A stretch of DNA of 64,000 nucleotides from NCBI GenBank assembly GCA_029876055.1, contig CM056874.1, positions 2,356,001-2,420,000 of the forward strand. The letters run 5' to 3'. The translations under genes were made by a program, and so were the position numbers. The notes beneath the pieces are model-generated. The model did not search any database, was not told the origin of the DNA, and worked only from the letters and a program-made list of their open reading frames with translations. Position 1 is the first letter of the stretch, and every line of letters starts with the position of its first letter. Of the stretch, positions 45,454 through 56,995 are shown in pieces. This stretch comes from Madurella fahalii. Lineage: Eukaryota; Ascomycota; Sordariomycetes; Sordariales.

Positions 45454-46311
45454 ATGAAGCGCCGATCTAACTTTCTCTTTGCCGTGGCCTTTATGGGCCT
45501 GGTGTTGATAGGGGCCGCCTTAGCCGAGCGGTCTGCGGGCTGCGGCAAGGACCCTACCATTCGCAGCCAGACTTACACCATGACTGTTAACGGCAAGCGG
45601 CGCGAGTATATCATGAAGCTCCCAGACAACTACGATAAGAACCGGGCGTACCGGTTGATCTTCACCTGGCATCAGCTGGGCGGCAGCGCGACCAAGATCG
45701 TCAACGGCGAGGACCCGAACCGGGGCGGGGTGCTCCCGTATTACGGGCTGCCACCGCTGGCCAACAACAGCGCCATCTTCGTAGTGCCCAACGGACTCAA
45801 TGCCGGCTGGGCCAATCAGGGGGGCGAGGATGTCGCCTTCTTCGACAGCATGGTGAGGACGGTCGAGGCGGACCTGTGCGTCGACACGCGGCTTCGATTC
45901 TCGACGGGCTTCAGCTACGGTGGCGCCATGTCATTTGCTATAGCATGCGCACGACCCCAGGAGATCCGCGCTATCGCTGTCTTGTCGGGCGGCCTGCTCA
46001 GCGGCTGCTCGGGCGGCACCGAGCCGGTTGCCTACTATGGTCAGCACGGCACCTCAGATTCGGTCCTGAACGTGGCAGGCGGCCGATCGATGCGCGACAG
46101 ATTCGTTAGAAACAACGGGTGCACAGCTGTCTCGCCGGAGCCGCAGCCTAATGGGGGTAGGTCGGTCAAGACGGTCTACAGTGGTTGCAGGGAGGGCTAC
46201 CCGGTGACTTGGGTGGTGCACTCGGGCGATCATAACCCCTCCCAGCGGGACGGACAGGGGGCTCCTTTTGCCCCGCAAAATACCTGGGAGTTCTTCTCGC
46301 AGTTTACGTAG
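45454..46311 (+). CDS. Feruloyl esterase (CE1 family, FaeC-like), intact
   Basis: An uninterrupted 285-aa frame. Residues 1-24 form a signal peptide (cleavage after ALA), so the enzyme is secreted. The mature domain starts with GCGKDPTIRSQTYTMTVNGK and has the CE1 fold with FTWHQLGGSA (oxyanion-side His-x-x-Gly), the nucleophile motif GFSYG (Ser154), HGTSD (Asp202) and HSGDH (His260); the triad is inferred from these. Length and motifs match fungal type C/D feruloyl esterases of about 270-290 aa without a CBM. They cleave ferulate esters from arabinoxylan and help open plant cell walls. The coding sequence is GC-rich, without stops or RIP signs, in contrast to the dead CE1 gene at 24067. Confidence 0.88.
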   Translation: MKRRSNFLFAVAFMGLVLIGAALAERSAGCGKDPTIRSQTYTMTVNGKRREYIMKLPDNYDKNRAYRLIFTWHQLGGSATKIVNGEDPNRGGVLPYYGLPPLANNSAIFVVPNGLNAGWANQGGEDVAFFDSMVRTVEADLCVDTRLRFSTGFSYGGAMSFAIACARPQEIRAIAVLSGGLLSGCSGGTEPVAYYGQHGTSDSVLNVAGGRSMRDRFVRNNGCTAVSPEPQPNGGRSVKTVYSGCREGYPVTWVVHSGDHNPSQRDGQGAPFAPQNTWEFFSQFT

Positions 46312-47375
46312 GGGGTTTTATGGGGGTGAAACTGAAGTGAAACTAAGCACAGTCATGTTCTAGAAAGGAGAAGAGAGTTGAATCTACGTGAGCCGGTATA
46401 TTTTTTTTCAACCGTATATAGGGGCCGATATGGACTAGTTATACCTGTCCTACCGTTTCTTAGTACTACGTCTTTAGCGTCGCAACCTCAAACCAGAATG
46501 TACCTACTCGGTTGCACCAAATCGTTACAATGTAGTTATAAGCTACGGGTAAAACAAAAGATAGCTAGATTGAGATCAATATCCTGACCGGTTTTGTGAT
46601 ATAGTTTTGTAGAGCCCGATCACCTAGCTGCTACTTCTAAAATCCGCTGGTTAGCTGAGCATAGATCAACAGGTCCGTTTTAACAAACATCGAAACGTCA
46701 TCATATAAAGACAAAGCTGTTCTCACTGCTATCTATTATTTCTTGCTCGGCATATACGTACATAATATCAGCGTTGTTGCGCCCTACAACTGCTTGGCAA
46801 GGCAGAGTATCCCAGAATATACCATCCCCTACTATATGTAGGCTTGTGAGAAAGGGAACCGCTAGGATATCAGCAACCGAGTCTACGAGGCCAACGATAT
46901 GGCCAGCTTCTATAAGGCTGAACACCCCCTGTCAGGATAAAGAACTCTCCGAGTTCGGCCCGGGTCGATACGTGCTGTATCTATAGTATAAGTAGTCTAG
47001 GGCACACTGAGCCTGTCGCTCTATGGTTACTGCCGTTCTAAAATTCCCTAGTACTCGAATAAAATCCTAAGCCGTTGTGCTTCGTTGTCTCTTACCTGTT
47101 GCTTGCCCCAGCTAGGATATTACTAGTCCTTTAACCTTTATAAGAGTTGCTACATCTTAGCTACCACTAACATTTAATACCCCTGTTAGCTGGTTTACAG
47201 CTATCTAAGGCCGCGACTTTAGCTATTTCAACAGTCATTCAGTTAATACATGCACTGTCTACAAGTATGAGGCAGATAATCTCTTCCTACTAAGTCTTTC
47301 TTCCAGATCATAAGATCCATCGGCAAAAAAAATCTAGGATGAAATCAAGTACGCGTATCAACGTAGTGAAATAGT
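46312..47375. other. Intergenic, AT-leaning
   Basis: No recognised gene. A minus-strand frame (46925-46701) reads smoothly (FLTSLHIVGDGIFWDTL) but lacks family similarity; together with the repeat at 47376-47566 it could be the wreck of an unknown element. Confidence 0.3.
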
Positions 47376-47566
47376 ACAGCCTGGTAATCTGCGACGAATC
47401 TGGGCATAAAATTACCTTTTTTGTTCGTAGTCCTGAGTTGGGGTGAGCTTGGGTGAGCTGTGGCTGATTTGTCCTGAGCTTTCCTTGATTCTTCCCTTAG
47501 CTAGGGTGATCTCATACGCGGTCACTGCACAGCCTCAGAGGCCCATTTTTAGTCTCCCGGCTAAAA
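47376..47566 (-). repeat. Dispersed ~190-bp repeat, copy 2 (inverted)
   Basis: Reverse-complement match to 23497-23680, with one short duplication of the AGCTTGGGTGAGC word (47449-47460) absent from the other copy. Confidence 0.75.
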
Positions 47567-48005
47567 TTCCTGTCGATGGGAGCACGCGTAACCTCTAAGG
47601 ATGGCTCCCAGGTAACAATTCCAATTCTAGCGGTTGCTTTGTGATAGACTCTGTTAGAAAGCACGGCACCTTGGATAGAATGGGTTCAAAATGATTGAAT
47701 TGCTTGTCCGTGCACCTTCTTGCTTCTTCCTTCTGACAAACAACACGTCACTCTATCTGACAGACTCTTATCTTCAATATTAAGGATAGAATTCCTGCCT
47801 TGTGTCCAAATTCCCACCTCGTCCATATTCGGGTACGCATAGTACATACACTTCTCTAGTTCAATACGTTAAATTCCTGTTAGGTACGTACTTATTGTGC
47901 CGGTTTAAAATTACGGCTGTAGAGGCCCAGTTCTTGGCCATGAGCCCATATTTGTCCCCGCTCACGGTCCCGAATTTTGGCCCAGAATATACCAGTACAT
48001 GCCCT
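47567..48005. other. Intergenic
   Basis: No feature recognised. Confidence 0.4.
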
Positions 48006-48175
48006 GGGATGGTACAAAATACCCTAGCTCGAGTTTTGGGATGGTACATGATATCCCAGCTCGGAACCTGGGATGGCACATGATATCCTAGCTCGGAATT
48101 TGGGATGGTACATGATATACCAACACCGATGGGATGTCCCACAGTATACCAGTTACATGATGGGATGTCTCAAGA
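48006..48175. repeat. 32-bp tandem array, six degenerate units with internal hairpins
   Basis: GGGATG starts at 48006, 48038, 48070, 48102, 48131 and 48162 (spacings 32, 32, 32, 29 and 31). The best unit reads GGGATGGTACATGATATCCC then AGCTCGGAATTT; GGGAT and ATCCC within it can pair. The last two units diverge. A minus-strand frame across it is a by-product of the repeat. Confidence 0.88.
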
Positions 48176-48694
48176 TCCAACTGACCCTTGTAGAGTAAAC
48201 TTGTCGAGAGGGTTTTACAGTATTCACGCACGGGGAATCGGCAGGATAACTTCAGATAGGACAAATGCCGTTCGCTTTTCATTCCGTAATATATCAGCTT
48301 GATGGGATGTGTTGCAAATGCTTGATGTCTTGTTTATGGGGTCGAGACTTGGCGTTGCTTGGTGTTGTTTGGCAGGGCGGCTCAACGAGTGTGTGACGTA
48401 GTGTGAGGCATCTTGAACTGGTTGTATTGCATGATGATCTGGATCCAAGAGGGTGAAGGAGCTGGCCTCCTTATACCTCCAAGATACCAGGTATCTAATT
48501 TGTCTAGGTTCAAGATAAGATAGGCCTCGGCCTCGGCTGATTGATGTGAACGCATGCGTGAGTCGTGTCAATTGCACGATGACTTCAGTGGCTGCCGAGA
48601 TCGGTCGAGGCGCACCCGGGCCACCTAGCGACCGTGGCTCTACACCTCGGAGCTTTTCTGCAATCGTCAATCGCGGCACACGGCACACGGCGCG
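48176..48694. other. Intergenic, upstream of the F-box pseudogene
   Basis: No feature recognised. Confidence 0.4.
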
Positions 48695-49985
48695 ATGGTC
48701 GCCCTTGCGGACCTACCGACCGAGCTCATCTTCCAGATCGGCATCTCGCTTTGCCTGCACTGTCAGGAAATTCGAGTAGTTGACACAGCACCAGATGTCG
48801 TTGACGCGGCATCGCCGGGCCAGGCAACCCTCGCACGGCTCAGCCGGTGCTCCAGGCGACCGCAGCAGATTGCACAGCCTGTCCTATTCCATTGGTAACA
48901 CGCCCGCGAGAGAGATGGCTACTACGACCAACACCGGCGGCTGGCATCCTTCCTTTTCGCCGTTCTCCAGCGGCAGGACCTTGCTGCCGCCGTGAAAGCA
49001 ATCTCCCTGTACAAACCCAAATTACCCGCGGCAAGTCCGTTGGCGGCCCCGATGGCCTCTATTGCCAACCGGTAGAGCGCATCGTCGGCCATCTGCGCTA
49101 TCTGCTGCAATAACCCGCGACCGCCCATCCATCGAGAACTTCGGCGAGCTGGCGATAGCATCCACGCCAAACCTCTCACAGCTGTGCCTCGAGGTCGGCT
49201 TTGAGCGGCGCAGGAGTGATGGCTGGTGCTGGACCGGCTGGTGGTATCCACTGCCCGCCTTAACCTGCCTGGGTTTCCGTGGCGACAAGAAACACCCCCT
49301 TGCGGAAACAACGTATCGTCTTTACCTGGCCAGGAATCTCATACGCCAGGCGCCAGACCTTGAAGACTTCATCGCCCGGACTGCGCCGCTGTGTCGGGGG
49401 GATGACGATGTCAAGATATATGCACAAGCCCTGGGGCTTACCCCTCCAGAGGCTGCGCTAGTTGGCCCTCAACGGCATTCTCATTTCGCAGTTGGCGACG
49501 ATGCCCGTGAATGTCCGGTGCTGGAAGTCTTGGAGTACAGCGACGACGATATTTACGCCACAGATATTCTCAGTCCGGAGCGTCATCTCGGTCCCGTGAA
49601 GGCTACATTGCGCCGTCTATGTTACTCTGTACGTGAGGCTGGGCCGGGGGAACTAGATGGCAGCAACGACGAGAGCGACCAGGATGATGCAGTTAGTGAT
49701 GTCAAGCGAATCATACAGCACAGTGACTGGCTAATGGTGGAGAGCGATATTTCGGGCCTGCCCTTAGCATCATTCTCAGTCCTGGAGGCCCTTGAGTTAG
49801 AGCAGCTGATATTCTGCGGACTATGCTTTCGTAGCTCTAGTCGAAGTGGCCGGTATGCGCTGGCCGTTTCCGATGACTTTCTCGCCAGATTACCGCCGTC
49901 AATACGACGCCTGCGCCTGGGTGCGGTATTCCATTGGCCGACCATCTACCACGACCTGTCGGCGCTCGCCAATCAACCATCTTAG
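48695..49985 (+). pseudogene. F-box / LRR-type protein, broken
   Basis: Begins ATG 48695 with a short F-box start (LADLPTELIFQIGISLCLHC), then LARLSRC and VLFHW, a TAA at 48896-48898, RRLASFLFAVLQRQDLAAAV, a TAG at 49073-49075, and a frame change near 49110. From there a frame to 49985 carries LRR-like spacing (TPNLSQLCLEVGF, LPALTCLGFRG, PDLEDFIARTA, ATLRRLCYSV, FSVLEALELEQLIF, LPPSIRRLRLG). F-box proteins of this kind recruit targets to SCF ubiquitin ligases. Two stops and a shift suggest it is dead. No RIP bias is evident, so ordinary decay or sequencing error is more likely. Confidence 0.6.
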
Positions 49986-50666
49986 TTCCCCCGCCCTAAG
50001 GTTATAACACTCGAGGTTATCGAGGCCCCCCCTCTGCACCAAGTCCATCATTTAACGGAGACGCTTCTCGAAAAAACCGGCATCACGGTTTCTATTTGTC
50101 GCGCTGTGAAGGGGCCCATGACAAGGGGGGGTATTGCCTGCTAGGCCTGGGCATCCCTAACATGTCCCAACGCCCTTGGTATAGCCATCGACGATATTGT
50201 GAGTGGAGCTGCCCCTATACCGCGATTCATACATATCCCCCGATAACACGATGCATGCACTCCAAGACTTGCGCCTTCCTATCCCCCGCAATCCGCTTAC
50301 TGTCTGGTTCTTTCTAAGATCCGGATTCCTCCTTGAAGTGCTACACTGCCAGCATGCCGTGCTCTTACTCTATGTCTATGTATAGCGGCTAAAGCCAGCG
50401 AAACCTTTGAATCCGACTGATTCAAGGACGTTTATCTCGGAGATTGTCTTGTAACGGGGATGAGATTAGCATGGTCCTATATGCCCTAGCCCATCATCCA
50501 TTTAGGAAACATCGCGTCGAGTCGCGAAACGGAGGGAGACGTCCGAATTTCTTTCTTTCCAAACAGGACCAAGCCAGGCAACCCTTCTCATAGAAAACGT
50601 GTCATGAACGCCACCGCTCAAGCAGGCCCGGTCCCTAACCAGCAACGCGGCAACTCGCTCCACAGG
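49986..50666. other. Intergenic
   Basis: Short frames only; coding-like remains of the F-box gene may extend a little past its stop. Confidence 0.35.
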
Positions 50667-51926
50667 TCAGACCGTGCCACGAACTACCCCTTCCACCGCT
50701 CCCCTCACCAACCGGAATGCATGAAGCCCGCTCCAGCTCACGCAGCGCAGCAATCCATGCCCCAGCTCGGCGCGATACGCCAACGCCGACCGCAACCCAA
50801 AGAAAAAGGCACCGAACACCACAGCGATAGTACTTAGTGCCAGGACCCACTTGGCGGTATATCCAATACGACTAACATTATGTCTCGGACGAGCGCGTGA
50901 ATGATAGCGCGGCAGCGCGTCAAACGTTGACAAGGACGGCGCTGTGCGGGGCGCCAGCCTGGGCGGGATGTAGGAGAACCCATGGGTGGGCCGGTGCGGC
51001 TCTGGGACGGGGCCGGACGGCCTCGGCGGCTCCGGTAGGATTGTGCCGTATGCCAGTCGCGGGGGGGTTGCCGGGCGTCCTAGTTGCGGGACGGGGCTGG
51101 TTTGGCGTACGTCCGGCGCGGGGATGTTGATTGAGATTATGCCGCCTTCATTGTCGTTGTCGAGACGAAGAAGGCCGCTCGGCAGCGAGTAGACTGGCAC
51201 GAGGAAGTCGGTGTGCTGGATCAGTTGCTTGTATGAATCGCTGGTTAACGCGTACCGGGTCCGGAGGTCCTGGCGGTTGTAGGCGCGCAGTATGTCAAGA
51301 GGAACGGTGTGTTTCTCCCGGGTATTGGCATAGGTCTTCCACCGGAGCACCGCGGGCTTCTCGAGATGGAGCTGCAGGTCCGTGTCGGGATGCGGACTGG
51401 CTGTGTGGATGGGCAGGTACGCGCACCGAAGCCTGCGGTTGTTTGGGAACTTGGTGATGACGTCCGTTTCGCCGAAGGATGTCAAATACACGGTTGGACG
51501 AGCGGAGTCATTAGTTTTCTAACTGCCTCCGCTTGATTCTCGGAGACACATCATGCGTACGATTAGAATCACGACTTTGTCTGCGGCTGATGCCTGTGGA
51601 GAGAGGACTACCACCGGGTGTTCGTAGCACCCGCTGGGGAGCTCGGAATGGTTATGTAGGCCGTCCCGCCGAGGCAACCACATAATCAGCCCCGCAAGAT
51701 GTACTCGGCTGGCAGTCGATGCTGGCCGGCGAGATTTCTGGATCGGACGGCGATTCTCATGGCGACGGCTACCCCGGCGGCGTCCTGTGACACTAGGCAT
51801 ATTGTAACGACTGTGCCGGCGCGTAGTTGAAGACACCGCCTGCGGGTCTATGGGCTGCTCGAATATATCTGGGAGTGGGAGAAGGGATTTAGACGTACAC
51901 GAGGGAGACCGTCTATCACCGGCCAT
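50667..51926 (-). CDS. Conserved hypothetical protein with C-terminal TM segment (2 exons)
   Basis: Exon 1 runs from ATG 51926 to about 51561: a basic, Arg-rich, probably disordered N-terminus, then GCYEHPVVVLSPQASAADKVVILI. Exon 2 ends at 50667 and begins in a block TSFGETDVITKFPNNRRLRCAYLPIH, followed by REKHTVPLDILRAYNRQDLR and a Pro-rich linker. One TM helix (KWVLALSTIAVVFGAFFFGL) lies near the C-terminus. 'HPVVVLS..KV.I.IVTSFG.TD...KFP' is a conserved pattern in uncharacterised Sordariomycete proteins. The intron starts GTACGC at 51560. The natural acceptor should lie just before ACATCC at 51482, after a CTAAT branch, but reads TTTG; the nearest AG (TTAG at about 51519) adds about 12 residues. 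So splicing may be impaired. Confidence 0.5.
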
Positions 51927-54900
51927 GAGCTTGACCACCTCTGCGTGATGTGGCTATGTTGGGGCGGGGTTTTGCAGTGAGGCTTGCTGTTTGTGTCACG
52001 AAACCGCCGACTGTCGTTGGGGCGCTTCCGAAGCCAATCAGTGCCTTGCAGGTCATGCCTTGCGTTTGCCAACAGCTACGGATGTACCTTCGCGGCCTTG
52101 CCCAACCCAAGTCGTTGGTTAGATGCACAGCAAAGTCCCCACTTCCACTGCCAACAGTCAAACAATAGTAACTCGGAACTCGGCGGTTCCACGGCGCCTT
52201 GCCTGCTTCTCCTAGGATCGACATGCATTTATTTAACGCTGGCTGATCCAATACGTATAGGCGCATGTCGGATTAGTCCAATCGTGGCGTCTCGATACCT
52301 ACCGGGACAGGAGGCAAAAGCGCTGTTCCCGAGTTTGCCGACGATTGAGGATCGGCCAGGTTGCTGGTAAGCTGGCCCCGCTGCGGGTTTGATTGGGATG
52401 ATCCCCAGGCCTATGAACTTGAATAACCCGGCTCTTAATTGCGACACGTGGAGGCCGCTGCACTCGATGATTTCCGAAGCGGTGTCGTTGGTGCTGTATT
52501 TTTTTCCCGACGTCACTTTGGAGGATTTGACGCTGGGAAGCCGGCCACGACGAGGCTGTCTGCTTTGGGAGATCGTCTTCCGGAATTGGAGTTTCTAGCC
52601 TCGCTCATTGGGGGAACATCAGCATACTTCCTTTGATACTCTGATGAAATGACGCCTGGACCAGCGACCCAACAGAAGCATTTTTCTTTGGCATCGCAAA
52701 CTTGTCCACGGCCGGCACGGATAAAAGCTTTGCCATCAAACACGTCGTCCTGTGCTGGGTTGTGCGATAAGCGTATACTTTGCTCAGCCAAAATTTGTCG
52801 GGGTGATTGTTGGGGTTATTACATATTTACTCACAAGATGAACGTGTGCGGTACCATTGGTACTTAACTGAGTGGAGTCCCCGCGTGGCACCCTAGTGAA
52901 ATTGAATGGGGAATAGTGTGGTGTTCAGAATTCGAACGCATGCCTTCGTGGCTGTGATGATGGTACCGATACTAAGGTACGCTACCCACTAGGCTTGCTT
53001 GCGTGGCAAGAACTTCCGTGCGAGCTCGGATGAGAGTTTGTTCCTCAGTTGAGTTTTGGGAGCTATTTCCGTTTGGGATGGGGATCGTCGCGGCAGCAGC
53101 CCCTTCTGGGTAAGCGAGCTGGCACCGACATGCCTCGTGTGCCCCCCGGGCTTTTGAAGCGGGGTTAACTGGGTGTTGCGGTTAGCTCCAGCAGAGCAGG
53201 GCGAACCAGAGTGTCGGGTCCTCCCCTTCCCCCTCCCACAAGATCGGAGCTCTCCTCTCCAGCTGCTTCCCCTCATGTCGGGGCACGGATGACGAATGTC
53301 AGTTCGTTGGCTTAGGCGGCACTCCAGAACGAGCAGTAAATTAAACAGTTAGTACCGCTGCCGCAACCCGGCCCCGCCTAAAACTTGTGCAGCGACGAGA
53401 CGGTATCCCTGGCTGCTTTTGTGTACCACGAGGAATATGGACGCACGTACCATGCATACTATTCTGGCTGCAGGTTTCGGTTGGCTTGCTGTCCCGGCTC
53501 TGTCTACCTCAGCTAACAGTCCGATGCAGCCTACCACATGCCAGATGGCGAAACACAGGTGGGACGCTTGAACACCCAATACAGGACAACTCGGGTTTGT
53601 TAGCGCGTGTCTCAGCCCCACCCACTAAGCCCATTTAGACTTGGTCTGCCTCGAGCCATCACCACCTGCCACTCACAGCCCGGGTTTGAGCCCTATTGAG
53701 CACAACAATTTGTTCCCCCGAATCTTAGGTTTGAGGTTGACGACGGGTTCGTAATCCACTCATATTGCCCCGAACCCTGTTGTGTGAGGACGCTATCGCT
53801 AACATGCTGATCGCGTAATCCAGAAACGAGGAATGGCAGCAGGGCGAAGACTGGTAATGTCCCTCTGTTGAGACCTCAATTTTGGGACGGTTACAACAGT
53901 TCAGGTGGGTACTGTTGAGTCTACAGGCTGCTTATGTACTGTGACACCGCAGGAAGCGATATGAGAGCAGAAATGATACTAGTAACTCCGGGATAGGGCG
54001 CTTTCCCGAGAATGGAAGACAAGAGTTGTGCCTATCGGGATAAAGAAAAGATAGAAAACGAGCGTGATATGTATCTACTACAGTGTTCGCCGCCACCCAG
54101 GCCTGCTATATGATGCTGTAGCCGCCGAAGAACTCGAGTTCATTTTCGCCGTATATTGTATTCGACGGCATAGGTTCCTTGCCTTTTTAGCCCGTATAGA
54201 TGTCCTTCCATGCCTGGGCGCTGATATAGGACAATTCCTAAGGCGCGATACGGACGACGGGACCGTAGATCTGGTAGAGTTTATGGATCTTGTTGGTAAT
54301 ATTGCCTCTTATCTACTGAGAGATCTTCCCTAGGTTGGATCCACGGTACAAGAGCGGGCTAGGAAACCCGGCTAAGGGGTGGAAGTAAATATTGTAGATA
54401 AACCGAGCGGCCGGGATGATTACTAGCTGTTTCGTGTGTTAGATTCCCATCAAACATACCTTTTCCATACAGAGGATATTGTAGTGTGTCTCACTAGAAG
54501 CGCTGCTGCAGCCTTAACACCCCCTAAGGGATGAGAACAGGCTTGGCACCCAGTCCAGCGATACCATTGTGAGAGCCGGAGAGTCCAGTGACGGGAACGT
54601 GGCGGCAAGTTGGAATCGAGTTTGCGGAAAACACTGTGGAAGGGGAAGGGGATGGGGATGGGTGGGACATGGCGTCCCTATCATGCCCCGGTGGGCCAGC
54701 GGCAGGTCAAAGGGCGGGCTGGCATTTCCGACACGAATCCCTTAGTCCCACAAGTGACCCGTCCCTGTGGGCCGGAACGTCGTCTAGCATTCCTATCTAG
54801 GTCTAGCGGTGTGATCTGGGAGTAATACTGCATTTGCCATACCGAGGCGACGCGGCCTGGGTAGAGTGTGCAAGCAGCCTTTTCGTCGTAGCAAGCATTA

Positions 54901-55248
54901 GTCTGCATCATCACAGCGTGACAGCCGAGTAAACTGCCCCAATCCAACGGCGTGTCCTGCCAACGGGGTGTGGCAACACGCTGCAACGACAGGGGGCTAG
55001 CAATCAGCTGTTTCCCTGGGGGCAACCCGGGAACTGGAGGCTATATGCATGTTTTGCCGGGAACGCAACTAGCATATGCGGTCCGAAGTTTTGGATGGGG
55101 TCTGCAAAACCGCGTGGATAGAACCCATTCGTTGAGCCTCTCCCCATCTCCACCATGCCAGATACCGAATCCGGCAGGCCCAGGAATCCGAACCAACCTA
55201 GCGGCACAATTCCACCACGACACGCCATTGGCTGCCCGCTCACCTAAA
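51927..55248. other. Long intergenic stretch with weak relics
   Basis: Minus-strand frames at 52791-52513 and 52516-52229 adjoin with an overlap and could be a broken small gene; nothing is recognised. A plus-strand frame at 54064-54333 (89 aa, EELEFIFAVYCIRRHRFLAF and DLVEFMDLVGNIASYLLRDLP) is coding-like without an ATG. The last 100 bases are the terpene synthase leader. Confidence 0.3.
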
Positions 55249-56995
55249 ATGTCCGGTCTCTCCGGTCTCTCCTCGCTCTTGGGTAGCCATAAGGAGAGCC
55301 GCGACGGTCCCGTCCCTTGCTCCTCTTGTGTCCTCCCACCCTCGATGCCCAAGGGAAAATGCCTCACACCCGCTTCGTTGCACAAAATGTCTTCCGTAGA
55401 GCATACTACATTGTCGCGAAAGTCCGCCGAGAGCGGCAGGGTGCCGCCCCCTAACAACGAACCCCATGCCGACTTGATCGCCAAGCTGACGGGACAAGTC
55501 ATGCATGTCCCGGATATGCTGTCATTATTCCCGAACTGGCCTAGTGGCGGCCGGAATAAGTACTACAAGCGTCTCAAGGCTCGGCTCGACGGGATTACCG
55601 AAATGTTAGTGAAGCCAGGCCCCCCTTCCCCTTTTCTCCCTCCTAATCTTCCCCCCTCCAAAAACCCCTAAATCTTGTGAAAAGACTAACAATCCTCTTG
55701 GTAGCGTGTATCCCGACCAGGAGATGCAGAGGCGGGCTCTAAAGTACGACTTTGCCTTCTTTACATCCTGGTATGTACTAATGACTACTTACCTGACGTT
55801 GATCTTCGACAGCAACTGATTCCCGAGTGTTCAGCTGGTTTCCGGACGCCGATTGGGATGAGCTCTACACCTGCGGCCTCTACTCGTTTTGGCTCTTCCA
55901 CTGCGACGACGCCATGGACGAGAGAGACGGGTCCGTCTCGCAAGACTTTGCCCTGTCTTGTCGATATCGGCAGCAGGTCCTTGACTATACGAGGCATTGT
56001 CTAGGGTTGCCCCCGGTCCCGCCCCAGACGGGCATCATCTTCAAGATGTCATCCTGGTTTCAGCCGGGTCCTGAATGGAATCCTCCAAGTCCAAACTTGC
56101 CCAATAGCGTCTTCAAAGAGTTTGGCCAGAGGATTCAGCCTACCACGAGCAAAGGTTTGTCCAGTCGAAGAGTGTAGTGGTTATCGGGTCGCTCGATAAG
56201 TACTCACGCAAACACTACACAGTCTTCCGCGAGCTGCTCTACAAGGAGATCAAGCAGTACATTGACCATTGCGAGATCGAGCAGAGAGAACGCCTGCAGA
56301 GTAAAGTCTCGGACGACCTGGAGGCGTACTTGCGGGTCCGGCTCTACACATCTGCCGTCCGTCAATATGGCTACATCGCACAGTGAGTGGGAGTGCTGCC
56401 TGCGCGAAGCGTCTACGTAATTTACATGTGCTGAGCGCGGGAGACAGAATTGGGCTTGGCCTGCGGTTACCGGTCTGGATCATGAAATCCTCCGAGATGC
56501 AGTCATTGTTGGATGAGGTTACCACCATTGTCCTCATGTCAGTTTTCCCTCTCTTGACACCAAGTCCTGACCATTTAGCTTACAAGTCACATCAACCAGC
56601 GAGAACGACATTTTATCGCTGAAGAAGGAGCTGGCTGGTGGATGCGTCCACAACGCCGTTGCTGTCATGTACCACCAAGGTCTGCCGCTCGACGACGTGA
56701 TCCGCGAGCTGATGGCAAAACTGGAAGCTTACCGCGACAGCTTCGACGAAATCGCCGACAGACTCCTCAAGATGGTGAGCGGTGCCAGCAAACGGGAGCG
56801 TGATGAGCTCCTGAAGTTTATCGATGGGTTGAGGACCATCGCTACGGGTACTATCGAGTTCACGTATGTTCCTCCTCCTGTCTCATTGTCCTAGCATGGC
56901 GGGATACTAAGTAAGCTGCCCGCAGTAAACTTGCTCAGCGATACCGCAACAAAGAATACTTGAATGAGGATGGGACGATGGATATTGTGCTCTGA
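55249..56995 (+). CDS. Class I terpene synthase (sesquiterpene cyclase type), 7 exons, intact
   Basis: Exons 55249-55604, 55705-55770, 55835-56154, 56223-56382, 56448-56537, 56600-56863 and 56926-56995 join in frame to 441 aa; introns are 62-100 nt with good donors and CTAAC/CTGAC-like branches. All metal-binding signatures are present: Asp-rich DDAMDE at 165-170 (DDxxD/E), the NSE motif NDILSLKKE at 333-341, and the terminal RY pair at 424-425. The fold follows the all-alpha pattern (GQVMHVPDML start, SFWLFHCDD helix D, AVRQYGYIAQIG helix G). It should ionise a prenyl diphosphate, probably farnesyl diphosphate, and cyclise it; the product cannot be predicted. The first ~75 residues are extra and Ser-rich, so a later start is possible. 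No P450 or other tailoring gene is visible beside it. Confidence 0.87.

Noticed and set aside
47861..48142. Minus-strand frame across the 32-bp array
   Set aside because: Created by the tandem repeat (repeated YHVPSQ-like words), not a gene.
48006..48175. CRISPR array
   Set aside because: Units are contiguous without unique spacers, and the genome is eukaryotic.
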